This document shows positions 35,265 to 46,144 of a DNA stretch of 64,000 bases, piece after piece. Location: the NCBI RefSeq assembly GCF_024139115.2, contig NC_085141.1, positions 402,717,612 to 402,781,611 of the forward strand. Reading direction: 5' to 3'. Source of the stretch: Armigeres subalbatus. Taxonomy: Eukaryota > Arthropoda > Insecta > Diptera > Culicidae. The notes below the pieces were generated by a model. That model saw only the letters and a list, made by a program, of their open reading frames with translations. It did no database searches and was not told the origin of the DNA. The position numbers were made by a program, and so were the translations under genes. Position 1 is the stretch's first letter. Each line of letters begins with the position of its first letter.

Positions 35265-35505
35265 CACACTCAGTTTTTATTTCTGCAGCTCGGCAAAAAT
35301 CCGCACAGCCGTGCGCCAGCAAAATAAAAAACTGATATTCCGGCAAAAATGGCGTTTGTTAGCTGATTTTCGGCAAATTATTTGCTGATTTTCGGCAACT
35401 TTGACAGAAATCTCGGCAAAAAATATGTTTGCTGGGGCACGGCTGTGTGAATCTCGGTAAAAGTTGATCATTTTGCTGAGATCCCGGTAAAAAAAAATAA
35501 GTGTG
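35265..35505. mobile_element. 241-bp TA-MITE, CACACT-AGTTTTTATTTCTGC (copy 1)
   Basis: Left end CACACTCAGTTTTTATTTC, right end AAATAAGTGTG, TA on both sides. The interior has GCACGGCTGTG pairing with CACAGCCGTGC, and TTTTCGGCAAATTATTTGC. A second copy of identical length is at 51741-51981. Confidence 0.85.
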
Positions 35506-35650
35506 TACGTGATTCAGCCCCCGAGCAAAGTAAAGACTCATGTGGTTAAGAGTCAAGAGGTAGAGAAGTCGTCCGGTAATGATGGATTTGCAGAAGTTCA
35601 GATCATTCGATCCGAGCTTGCTCAAAATTCAAAGAAATTAAGGTTATAGA

Positions 35651-37031
35651 GCAAAGTCTGCTTGAATAAACATGGTGGTGGACGCTGAAATTCGATGATC
35701 CGATGAATGGTGCAGAGATGTAATGGTAACCAGCATTCGCTCTTGCATCGAGTAGAAGAATCGATACAATTACAAAGGAGCTTTGATACCGGATAATTCG
35801 GGTTTCAGGGCCTGGTCGGTGGTCTTGGAGGTCAATTTATGTCCATTTGGCTATTTTTGTCAACCATTTATATTGACCTTTATCTGTTATGACGTTAAAA
35901 TTTCAAAATACTGAACATTTGCTCAAAAACTTACTTATGCCACATTTCAAAACTCTCCCCTCTAAAAGAGGAAGGGTCTTCCTGAGCATCTTACCCGTCT
36001 ACTTTCTAGAACTACTATTCTCGTTGGTCACAATACGTTAGCATGTAGTCTGAAATATGCCGAAAGAATATTCTGAAGAAGGTACGTTGCTGGGACGTCT
36101 ACAAAAAATGTAATCACGCTTAGTATTAGTGAAACGAACAATTAGAAAGTATTGAAGTGCGTGAGTTTAGAATTAATGTGTGGTGATCAACAGCTTCAAG
36201 CAATGATTGTATCGAGCTCTGTGAAGATTTTCTGGTAGGTGTTTATTTGATGATATCGTTTTGTAAAAGTGGAAAGACTCACGTGGTGTTGCAACGAAGA
36301 GTGAATGTTTGAAATCTACATTTTTTCTATAGTTGGATCAACTAGTTGTTTGAAAATATTGAGTTTTGGGCGAGATAAATGGGAGACTATCTTAAAATTA
36401 TCAATCATAAACCTACGGCTTCCAAACAATGTAAATCATTTGTTTTCTGTACAGTGAACCGGGAATCGCGTCCATAGGCCCAAGTAGTGATGTATCCTAT
36501 ATTACAATATTTTGACAAACAAACAAAAATAATCATGGCATTGAACAAATTATTATAATAGACGTTCCCTCTGTTTGTGCCCCGAGAAAAAGCGTCAAGG
36601 ATGCGCACATTACGGAATATGACGAGGTTTTAGACTCTTGATCCCCAAAGTGCGGCCCTCGAATGATTCCAGAGAAAACACTAGAAGTGGCCCATTGTTG
36701 AGCCTTACACATTACGTTAAGTGGTAATTAAACACAACAATAATTGTGCACAATCCCTTATTTAAGCTATCAAAAGTTTCGAGTGAAATGTTCTTTATGT
36801 TCGGTAATACCCTAATATTAGCCTAATCTCTGGTGGTGGATGCTTTTACGACTCATGAAAGGTTTAAGTGCATTATTCACTAGATATCGTTTGTACAAAC
36901 CGTAAGGTAGGTAGTTATAATGTGCTACTTCAAATAAAAATCGTAAGCTGTAGTTTGACAACGAATGCTCTAAATTTGTTCAAAAATCAGAAAGGTTATG
37001 AACAAGACACGACCGCCCGACGTAAGCTACG
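35651..37031. other. Unclassified DNA, no gene seen
   Basis: No frame above 100 codons, no recognised repeat, no convincing splice sites. Confidence 0.55.
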
Positions 37032-37033
37032 TA

Positions 37034-37854
37034 GGGTAAGACGGTATAATATGCCCCCCCTAAGGCAAAACCTTGATAACTTTTTACTTTTCATCGCAAT
37101 TTATGCAAACTTTGTGTTATTTGGTAGTGCAAGAAGTCGCAAATGCATTGCCCGTGAGTAGTCATATAAAAATATTACAGATAACACGTAATAATGCTTT
37201 TTTGAAAAGTCGTGAAAAAATGGTTTTCAAAAGGTGCCTGGGCAATACGCCCCACCTTAGCCAAAGACGTTCCATAGCCCTTCATTAGTATTTCATCAAT
37301 CCCATAATAAAAAGGTTTCAAATCCTTATGTGCTCGACATTAAAAAACCGACATAAGTCCATTCAATCAGGTTTTAATTACATTTCAATAATTTCCATAC
37401 AATTTGAGAGCAACTGCTGCAAGCTCGCTGCGCTTGTGTCCAGTTGGTAAGGGCATATCGTCCTGCCTACACTGGGGCGTTTTGGCCAGTAAAACATATT
37501 TTCGAAAATCGTTACGTTTTTGAAGATGGAAGCAATTTTATATCATATTAACCACTGAGAAAAGTTATTTTGTTGCCCAACTGAGTGTTCCCGTGCAAGT
37601 TTTGCGGACAGTATGCTAGCGTCGCTCCAGAATGTTGAGCAAACAAACACGAAAAGTTACATCAAAACTGTCACTTTTTGTATTTTGCTATTATTTTCAT
37701 TATGTAATACAAAAATACTTCCACATTCACATAGTACGATGGATTTACAAATATTTATAGGTACCAACTGATTTTGACCCTTAGTTAGTTATAGTTTTCT
37801 AGAAATCAAAGAGGGGCGTTTTGGCCAGGTGGGGCGCATTATACCGTCTTACCC
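37034..37854. mobile_element. 821-bp TA-flanked element, GGGTAAGACGGTATAAT ends
   Basis: Left GGGTAAGACGGTATAATATG and right complement of GGGTAAGACGGTATAATGCG, with TA on both sides. GGGGCGTTTTGGCCAG-like blocks occur internally at 37474 and 37812. No transposase is seen. The outer GGGTAA is shared with the smaller MITE at 63051-63173. Confidence 0.83.
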
Positions 37855-37960
37855 TAAAACAGTTTGGTGTTGCAAACAGGCGTAAATCGTAATATGAAAA
37901 TGGTTGGCATTTCCAGTGGTGATGATGCCTTCTTGATTCCATCTATTGAATTCGCCTTAG

Positions 37961-38216
37961 AGGCAAGCCAGAGTAAACGCGACGTGCGATGCGACAGTGC
38001 AATTTGACAGCCTGTTGATAATGATTGTTATACTTTTACGTGAGTCACGTCACGTTGCATCGCATATCACGTTTACTATGGCTTACCCCTTAAGGTGAAG
38101 CCATAGTTAACGCGACCACGCGATGCGACAGTACAATTTGACAGTTCATTGATAATAACTGTTATTCCTTTGCGTGAGTCGCGTCGCGTCGTATCGCACG
38201 TCGCATTTTTTTCTGG
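37961..38216. mobile_element. Two adjacent copies of a 130-bp MITE
   Basis: Copy 1 (37961-38090) has ends AGGCAAGCCAGAGTAAACG and the complement of AGGGGTAAGCCATAGTAAAC. Copy 2 (38093-38216) starts AGGTGAAGCCATAGTTAACG and repeats GATGCGACAGT-CAATTTGACAG and CGTGAGTCGCGTCGCG in the same order. The two share a TTA/TAA junction, consistent with one copy inserting beside the other. Confidence 0.75.
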
Positions 38217-41200
38217 CGGGCAACTTAGAGTGATCAATGCATCCCAGTGCACATACATGAGAAGAGATCTCAATTTGTCTCAGTGCACATACGACCTTTT
38301 AACATTTTCAGCGGTGTTCCGGGAATGTTTTCAAGAATGTTTACAACTGGATTGGTAGGGTAAAAGACTTCGAGCGACAAAACAATAGAAAACATTGTGT
38401 TTTAAAGGTTTTCAATTACGTTTTCTATTGTTTTACAGTAGAAAAACAACAGGATTTAGAAAACATTATAATTCAATATTACAATAAAAATACAATACAA
38501 TAAATTATTTTACAAATTATTTTGTTTTTAATATAATTTTAATTCAGTCCATTTTTTTTCTCTCATTTTGACTCGCTTTGCTGTTATTTGGACACGGGTG
38601 CATAAACGCTGAAAATCGGCAAAGACGCAGCCCGCTATACGAATCGAAGGATCGGAGTTATTCTTGAACACATACATATAAACCTGTGAAAATGTAAATT
38701 ATGTCAGTTTTAAGTCAGTAAAAAGTACGTCGAGAACAAAAGAGAAAAAAAAAACTTGCATCAGTTCTTATTATATCCCTTTGGTGGGATTGGCCGATGA
38801 TAGCCACTAACGCTCCTGAATCAGTGAAGGCACCGAGCAGCAGTATTTTATCATAAGCTTCATTTCTGAAAGAGAACAAAGATACATGTTATCAAAAATG
38901 TTCCGAATTACTTCGACGATGGACATCAAGGACGCTCTTGAAGGTACTTTAAAGATTTGTCCCGCATCAATATCATCAGGTATTATGATGATAACACTTA
39001 TTTTTTTTGTTCGGGATGAGCCACTGCGCGCACATAGGATGTCTGCGTTGCGTTTGACAGTTTTCCCACGAAAAATGTGTCAAACGCAACGTAAACGTAT
39101 GCTATGTGCAGGGCTCTTTACAGTCGTGATTCGCTGGTTGGGATTATAATACATGTGTGCTGGTTGGGCCATGGCCCATCTAAAAAGCATTCATACATCA
39201 AAATTCAATGCAAACGACGAAAATGGGTTTTGACGTCATTGGACATCATTTGCGATGTTCAAGTTGAAATGCACGAGTTCAAATTGATAACAGAATTCGT
39301 TAATTGGGTCGAGTTTGTGACTCAAGCAGCGAAGCGCGACTGTCCATTGAATTTTTGTAGTATTGTCGGGCCGCCACCAAACCGGACCGCGCGATTGAGC
39401 ACTCGCGCTGCGACGCGAGTCGCGAAAATTTGAAATATTTCATTAGTAGTGCGCATCATGCACGCATGGATGCACTATCATGCGCACTAATCAGAAATGA
39501 GTTGCGACGTCTGATAACTGCAGATATTTCATTTTATTGAAAACAAATTTTCGATTTTCTACTATACACGGAATATAACACTTCAGATATTTACCTCGAT
39601 TCAGAAGCCAGTGATCTACCGCTTGCCCAGCACCAAAAACAGCAATGAAAAAGACACTTCCTGCACCATACAGTTTCATTATTTTTGTCTTTCTACTATT
39701 GATAAACAAAACTGTACACGCTAAAATAAATCCATCCATTCTCCGAGTGAAATGATAAGCAAAAGTTTTTATTCTCTTTCATTTTTTTAATTCAAATTTT
39801 CATTACATAACAATATAACCTGCAATATGAAAATATATTCTTGAGAATCGATATATTTTTTTTTCATTGAATAAGCAAAGCTATTGTTATTTTATTGTTT
39901 TCAATTGTTATTTCATCCATATAATAAATCCATGAAAGATTCTAAAATTATATTATTTTTTTCTTTAAGACGGATTTCCTGATCATCCAGATAGAATACT
40001 TTCATAATTTGTTTAGTTTTTGGATGAGCAATGCTAAACATAAACAAACAATAAAAATATAATAGAATGTATCGGTAACATTTAAATATATTGTACTGCT
40101 AATGTAAGTACAATAAAGATCTTGAACAACCGTGAAAATTTTACAATAAGCAATACAATAGTTTGTATTGTTTGCCACATAATCTATTGTATTTCAATGA
40201 GTTATGTCATACAAGTTACTGTTAATTTTTATCCGGGAACTTACACTATCATTAACTGCCAAAGGACTGGAAACACAAATCGGGCAAACAAACGAGACAC
40301 GACTACAAAATCACTAGTTTCCTATAACACCCGTTTACAGTTGTTGCTACTACATGCGGTTGTTATTGTTGCTGTTGACCAAACACAGATCCAAACCGCA
40401 CGAAACCCTTTCCCTGGTACATGTAAGTGTGCATGCCAACCGTGCGATAAAAACGAATAAATCATAACACTTTAACATAACTCTGCTCAACGGCCCCATC
40501 ATACCACCATAGGTGGTCGGGAACCCTCCGTTCAGTGCAGCAGGGTGTAAACATTTCGTGACACCAGACATGACTTAAAGTACTTTAAATCAATTACACT
40601 TACTTTTTCTCTTTGCTGCTGACTGGACCGGGGCGGTGGGATGGTTGGCATAAACACAACGGACTGGCTTAAAAATTGATTTAAACAACATATAACTACA
40701 CTGCCAACATTCATTTCTGCCCAGCACGATACGCGGCCGTTTGAGGGTTGTGCCACTATGGAAAGCTCCCGTTCCAGAATGTGGCCAAATTTGGATAGCA
40801 TTTTAGAATAACTATTTTTAACAATGAGTCAATGATTCATACGAAATTTTGAAAACTTTGTTGATAAGTTTTCCACGCTGGGGAAGGGGTATTCAAAAAT
40901 GATCAAAAGTTCTTCACTTGCTAAACGGGCAGTTCGTAAGCGCAAAACCTCTGCTCTTTGGATTTATAACTTGAATCGAATATACAATAATATAATAAAT
41001 ACTTAAATAGCGCATACTAGAACCATGGAGAAAGGAATTGAAATTTTATCAGGATGTGTGCACACCAATTGATTTATCACAATACCTAGATCTAACAAAT
41101 TGTCGCAGTGATCGCAATACCTAATAACAAGAGAACTAAAAACTTCAGTTGATTTCCATGGTTTAATTAATTCTCGATTATCTTGGAGAAACAATTAGTA

Positions 41201-42139
41201 AACTAAAATTGCAAGCTGAATCACTCTAGTTCGGAATTTCTTTGGCCATTTAGATTCCCCTAGTGCCAGGGTTCCCACCCATTCACAGGAAGAGGAGGCT
41301 CGTTATGCCACGCCGCTGCTGCCGCCACAGACGCTCTGTTCAGTATACATATCGCAAAATAATCGACTTGTCGTGATGATGTTTGCTGGTAGGTACTGCT
41401 GGCCGCGATACCGTTTTTTTATTCCTTTGCTGAACCGTGGCCAAGAGCGTGCCATGAAAGCGCAAACAGTCGGGTCGGATGGTTGGTTGGTTGGCTGGTT
41501 GGGGCGAGGGAAAAGAGCAGAAAAAAATTACAGAGTGTAGAACATGAGCTTCCTGCCGATGCCAATCGTAGGCCGCACCAGGCTCCTGTAAATAGCTGCC
41601 ACACGGCTGCACACCGCACAGGCCAAAGTCAGAAGGATCTTGACGGTTGACGCAACAATATGTGGCAGTGTGCGATATGGGACCTGTACTCCTCGTAGGG
41701 GTGTTGGGTGAAAGCGTGAACGTGAACGTACTCCATCGGTAAGTGTTGTGTCAACGGTGTGGAAAATTTTGGTGTTGGAGCGGGATGACTGGATAGGCAT
41801 TGATTCAGAATGCTATGAAAGATTCTCACTAGGATGATGAAATTCTGAACCATGTCCACGTGGGCGTTGGTCCATGTTTTTCGTTTTGAAATTGAACAGA
41901 AAAAAATTTTAGATTTTCAAATTTAATAGCTTTCGATCTAAGCCTCGTTACAACATGCGGGTCAATACTTTACATGTCTACCACAGGCTCTATATGTTTA
42001 AAGATGGTGTATTCAATAATACTTACTGAAACTTGGAGAATATTGATCATACTTTAGCGTAAGTTCTATACAGCAAACGTTTACAATTAGGACTTTGGAA
42101 ATTTGAAAAAAAAAACGATGAGATGAATTTTGAGAAAAA
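38217..42139. other. Unclassified DNA with one small foldback
   Basis: AT-rich to 40500, then more host-like with GC patches (41250-41730). Frames up to 112 codons overlap on both strands with no known domain. Only the foldback at 39018-39116 is recognisable. Confidence 0.5.
39018..39116. mobile_element. 99-bp foldback element
   Basis: GAGCCACTGCGCGCACATAG pairs imperfectly with the end CTATGTGCAGGGCTC, and TTGCGTTTGACA pairs exactly with TGTCAAACGCAA; the loop is about 15 bp. Confidence 0.7.
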
Positions 42140-42209
42140 AAACTTTGGTTCGGTCGGAGTAAAGTCGGACCGTCTTTGGACAAGTTGTACTGTTTATTTA
42201 TTTATTTAT

Positions 42210-43607
42210 TCAGACTAAGGCCGAAGTGGCATGTGCGGTATATAAGAGTATTCTCCTTTCGGCTCGGTCCATGGCTACACGTCGCCAACCACGCAGTCTA
42301 CGGAGGGTCCGCAAGTCATCTTCCACCTGATCTATCCACCTTGCCCGCTGCGCACCTCGCCTTCTTGTGCCCGTCGGATCGTTGTCGAGAACCATTTTCA
42401 CCGGGTTACTGTCCGACATTCTGGCTACGTGCCCGGCCCACAGCAGTCGTCAAATTTTCGCGGTGTGAACGATGGATGGTTCTCCCCGCAGCTCATGCAA
42501 CTCGTGGTTCATTCGCCTCCTCCACGTACCGTCCGCGATCTGCACCCCAACATAGATGGTACGCAGCACTTTCCTTTCGAAAACTCCGAGTGCGCGTTGG
42601 TCCTCCACGGGCATCGCCCAGGTCTCGTGTCCGTAGAGGACTACCGGTCTAATGAGCGTTTTATAGATTGTCAATTTGGTACGGCGGCGAACTCTATTCG
42701 ATCGGAGCGTCTTGCGGAGTCCAAAGTACGTACGATTTCCAGCCACTATGCGTCTCCGAATTTCTCTGCTGGTATCATTTTTGGCAGTCACCAGTGAGTC
42801 CAAGTACACAAATTCTTCTACCACCTCGACTTCGTCACCACCGATGCAAACTCGCGGTGGGTGGCTCACATTGTCTTCTCTTGAACCTCTTCCTATCATG
42901 TACTTCGTCTTCGACGTGTTAATGACTAGTCCGATCCGCTTGGTTTCCCTCTTCAGTCTGATGTAGGCTTCTTTCATCTTCTCAAAGGCAAAGGTCGTCG
43001 GCAAAGCCAAATAGCTGGACGGACTTATTGAAAATTGTACCACTCGTGTGCTCTTCGTATTACCCCTTCCAAAGCGATGTTGAATAACAAACACGAAAGA
43101 CCATCACCTTGCCGTAACCCTCTGCGGGTTTCGAAGGGACTCGAGAATGCCCCTGAAACTCGAACTACGCACATCACCCGATCCATCGTCGCTTTGATCA
43201 ACCGTGTCAGTTTATCCGGAAATCCGTGTTCGTGCATTAGCTGCCATAGCTGGTCCCGATCGATTGTATCATATGCGGCTTTGAAGTCGATGAATATATG
43301 ATGTTGATGTTGCGGTGTTCGGCAATCTCGCACATGCTGCATTCTTCTTCTCTACTAACTGCTCACATTCGCCGTCATACCAGTCGATTCTCTGATCCGG
43401 GGACACCGTGCCAAATGCAGCGGTTGCGGTGCTACCAATGGTAGATCGAATATCTCTCAAGCCATCTTCAAGAGACGCTGCGTCTAGCTGCTCTTCCGTT
43501 GAGAGTGCCACTTCCAGCTGCTGCGCGTATTCTTGAGCTAGTCCACCGTCTTGTAGCCGTCCAATGTTAAGCCGCGGCGTCCGACTTTGGCGCATGTTGT
43601 ACACCAT
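42210..43607 (-). pseudogene. RTE reverse transcriptase and C-terminal region
   Basis: Linker (43607-43269) with DQRIDWYDGECEQLVEKKNA; RT with HIFIDFKAAYDTIDRDQLW (catalytic Asp), RRGLRQGDGLSCLLFNIALE, and FGFADD at about 43003. A deletion follows immediately and joins FADD to AFEKMKEAYIRLKR; then INTSKTKYM, EFVYLDSLVTAKN, IYKTLIRPVVLYGHETW and ERKVLRTIYVGVQI; the basic tail runs to 42210. The RQGD, FADD and LYGAETW-like blocks match RTE-group enzymes. The linker-to-RT join is frameshifted near 43310. Confidence 0.83.
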
Positions 43608-43609
43608 CG

Positions 43610-44420
43610 AGAGTTTTGAGAGCAGGCATACTGCAACGAGGTAGTGGTCTGCCGTAATCTAAAAAAGTGACGTATACGCCATTTTCCAAAAATGGTGTTA
43701 GCGAGTACTACTCATCGAGCTCTTTAACAGAAAAATGGAAAACATGCATGTTGTAAAATGGCTGTTACGTCACTTTTCCAGATTACGGCAGTGGTGGGAT
43801 TCAATATTCGCACTGCGGTAAGTGCGGACGTTCGTGATGTCGGAGAAGAATTTACCGTCGATTAGAACGTGGTCGATTTGGTTTTCCGTTTCTTGGTTAG
43901 GTGATCTCCATGACGTCCCGCAGTGGGCATCCATCGTATGTCTGCTACAGCTGTGCGTAGAACGCTTCTTTCTCGTCGTCGGGTCTCCCTTCGTGTGGGC
44001 AGTGCACGTTGATGATGCTATAGTTGAAGAAACGGCCTTTAATCCTCTGCTTGCACATCTGCCAGGCTGCCACCCAACCACACGATGGCGCATCTTACCC
44101 AGCACTATGAAGCCGGTTCCCAGCTCGTTGGTGGTGCCACAGCTTTGGTAGAAGGTAGCCGCTCGATGCCCGCTTTTCCACACTCTCTGTCCTGTCCAGC
44201 AAATCTCCTGCAGCGCCACGACGTCGAAGTTGCGGGGATGTAATTCATCGTAGATCATCCTGTCGCAACCTGCGAAACCTAGCGACTTGCAGTTCCATGT
44301 TCCAAGCTTCCATTCGTGATCCTTTATTCGCCTAGGTCTTTGCCGATTATATCGAGTCGCATTATCTCTTATGTTGTTCGTAATTATTGGTTTTCCAGGC
44401 GGCGTATTTGGCCTGCGCAA
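43610..44420 (-). pseudogene. RTE endonuclease domain
   Basis: From ATG at 44420: WKLGTWNCKSL, then NFDVVALQEICWTGQ (catalytic Glu), then NELGTGFIVLGKMRH, a frameshifted middle where the D-x-N block should be, then NQIDHVLIDGKFFSDI and YRSANIESHH (catalytic His). The frame is broken just there by the MITE and continues at 43640 with LVAVCLLSKL. An apurinic-type endonuclease N-terminal to RT is standard for RTE; it nicks the target DNA. Inactive here because of frameshifts and the MITE. Confidence 0.82.
43649..43791. mobile_element. 143-bp MITE inside the RTE endonuclease
   Basis: Ends CTGCCGTAATCTAAAAAAGT and the complement of CTGCCGTAATCTGGAAAAGT; TGGT at 43645-43648 and 43792-43795. Removing it restores the TCAAATATTGAATCCCACC-ACTACC-TCG coding sense. 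Confidence 0.83.
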
Positions 44421-44906
44421 ACCCTTCTGTCTCGTCGCAGGGCTGTCGTGTCAGGGCTGTTTAGCGTCCCACCTAACACCAGGACTTGGGCTTGTGCGCT
44501 GGAGCGGCACACGGTCGCTTTGGCGTAGCTTACTTGCGGATACATGCAGCTTTTATAGAGGTTTAACAGGGCCCACTGTCAAACCCCACCACATCCTAGG
44601 CAGGCCCCACAACTCGCAGATGGCCTGGGGAGGGATCGTCAAGCCCTTGGACATAGTCCCTGCTGCCCGCAAGTTGTACTGTTCAAAAGTATTTACTCCG
44701 ACCCAACTAAATTTCATGGGGGCGGAGTCAAAGTTGAACAACATGTCGGAGCGTGTATGAGGCCCCTAATACCATGTAAACATTGTGTCTTATGTTTTTG
44801 TTGATCTATTGTTTAGATTCGTCTGCTTTATAGAGAGTTAATAATGATAGATAATAAAAGAAAGACATAATTCTCTCACAATCAAATTATGATGAATAAT
44901 ATAATA

Positions 44907-45154
44907 TCTATATACATAAAATGAATTTCTGTCTGTCTGAACCTTATAGACTCCGAAAGTACTGAACCGATCGGCGGGAAAATTTGTATGCTGAGGTTTT
45001 TGGGGCCGGGGAAGGTTCTTAAGATGGTTCGATACCCTTCCCCCTTAGGAAAAGGGGGCTCCCATATAAATGAAACATAAATTTCTTCATAACTCGAGAA
45101 TTAATCAGAAAATAAATCAATTTTAGGCGAAACGAAGTTCGTCGGGTCTGCTAG
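44907..45154 (+). mobile_element. Non-autonomous Helitron (248 bp)
   Basis: Begins TCTATATACATAAAATG, ends GTCGGGTCTGCTAG, inserted between A (44906) and T (45155) with no target duplication. A short palindrome ACGAAGTTCGT lies 8 bp before the 3' end. TC start, CTAG end and A/T insertion are the Helitron signature; the TCTGTCTGTCTG and CCTTATAGACTC blocks recur in 49413-49928. Confidence 0.85.
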
Positions 45155-45258
45155 TAATTATATAATTCTTACGATATTTTGTTATAGGCTACACAGTGTT
45201 CATATACAGCATGAGCTAAACGTTTGCATTTAAAATATTAGAAATCTTATGACATTAG

Positions 45259-45971
45259 CTTGAGCTTGAGCTTGAGCTTGATTGACTGCGTAGTTGCTAC
45301 TCCATTATGACCAGATCAGCTGTTCTTGCACAGGGAACCAACAGATGTTTGCTTGGGACTAGCACACATCTTCAATGTACAAGTACTGGTGATCTTATTT
45401 GTTAGTTCATACTGGCGCCTGCCACGTCAGAATGCAAGTCAATGTAGGGAAGCGGGAGGAAATGATGATGCAATCACTCGCCCACTGCAAGCCGAATATA
45501 CCTCTGCACTTGCCACGAGTTCATGCGGATTTTTTTTGGAATTTCTGGGTTAGGTTGAAGAGGCAGGGGTCCGTCTTGGTTAACGAGCTGCCAATGTGAT
45601 AGATAGGAGAAGGAATGAATTTGAATTTCTAATTGGATGTAGGAAACGAGCTCTATAGTTCATTTCCAATTCTAGCAGATGACTGATAGAATACTCAAGT
45701 TGAAGGTATAGGAATAGTAATAGAAACGGTATGGAAGTCCATTTCCAGTTCTAGCGATTGCTAGAATATGAGAAATAAAGAGAAAGATACAAAGTAGGAG
45801 AATGGAACGGACCTGGGATTGAACCCACGAACTCCTGCGTATGGCAGAACCAGTAGCCCGCTTTGAAACAAGAGAGATCACGCACTGAACTGATTAATTT
45901 TATTACCGGCCGCGCAATGCAGAACACAATAATTCGGCCGACCGCGCGATCGTTCTGCTGTCCGGAACATC
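45259..45971 (-). mobile_element. Retroposon with tRNA-like promoter, 23-bp TSD (copy 2)
   Basis: Perfect 23-bp direct repeats (45236-45258 and 45972-45994) flank it. On the minus strand, near the 5' end, CGGGCTACTGG (A-box-like) is followed by GTGGGTTCAATCCCAGG (B box GGTTCAATCC, 45818-45827), so Pol III transcription is likely. It ends in a hexamer tail, (AGCTTG)n on the plus strand. The 3' part matches copy 1 at 7882-8200. A 5' extension with CGATCGCGCGGTCGGCCG resembles the tandem units of copy 1. Confidence 0.8.
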
Positions 45972-46144
45972 TATTAGAAATCTTATGACATTAGATACAA
46001 AAACTTGATGGAATAAAACATTCGGAATGTATTCACTTGAAACAGAATGAGTTCTATTCTCTCCACTACTCATAAATTTGAACTCGTCGAATAGCACTCC
46101 ATGAAGCGTCCAAATTAATAAAACGGTACTATCGCGAATCTGTG

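Larger units (their letters stand above)
28162..35650 (+). pseudogene. BEL/Pao gag remnant with PHD finger, host of nested insertions (BEL-3)
   Basis: ATG at 28162 opens MAFSPSKIEQCLFCSM, a C4HC3 PHD-type finger (CLFC, then CGKC, then HFSC, then WRC); Trp before the His is a TAG stop and the last Cys is Phe. Next come an acidic linker and a Glu/Gln-rich coiled coil (28490-28700: KQEREMQELELQVQREMEDR). After the insert at 28712-33298 the frame resumes with LKRKVDNWLENHTKK (33345-33400). After the 33626-34601 MITE comes the gag core: SFEYNTAACGFSNHEDMKRL, NALEAVRSWLILPDLVP, CDHLEAA and LVQELVCKLPPSFKLDW (34730-35230). A last short piece lies beyond the 35265-35505 MITE. PHD plus coiled coil plus this core is a BEL/Pao gag arrangement known in mosquitoes. 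No pol follows. Confidence 0.82.
42195..44669 (-). mobile_element. RTE-type LINE, near full length, 14-bp TSD
   Basis: A perfect 14-bp duplication, CAAGTTGTACTGTT, lies at 42181-42194 and 44670-44683. The minus strand runs from a 5' UTR with TATAAAAGC near 44550 through endonuclease and RT to the AATAAATAAATAAA tail. It includes a 143-bp MITE at 43649-43791. The 2.3 kb of LINE sequence fits a compact RTE element with internal deletions. It supplies the reference for interpreting 23120-23745. Confidence 0.88.
42140..44735. mobile_element. MITE-like palindrome that hosts the RTE copy
   Basis: Left flank AACTTTGGTTCGGTCGGAGT and right flank (complement) AACTTTGACTCCGCC... with GGTCGGAGTAAA form an imperfect inverted pair when the RTE copy and one duplication are removed. 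Boundaries approximate. Confidence 0.45.
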
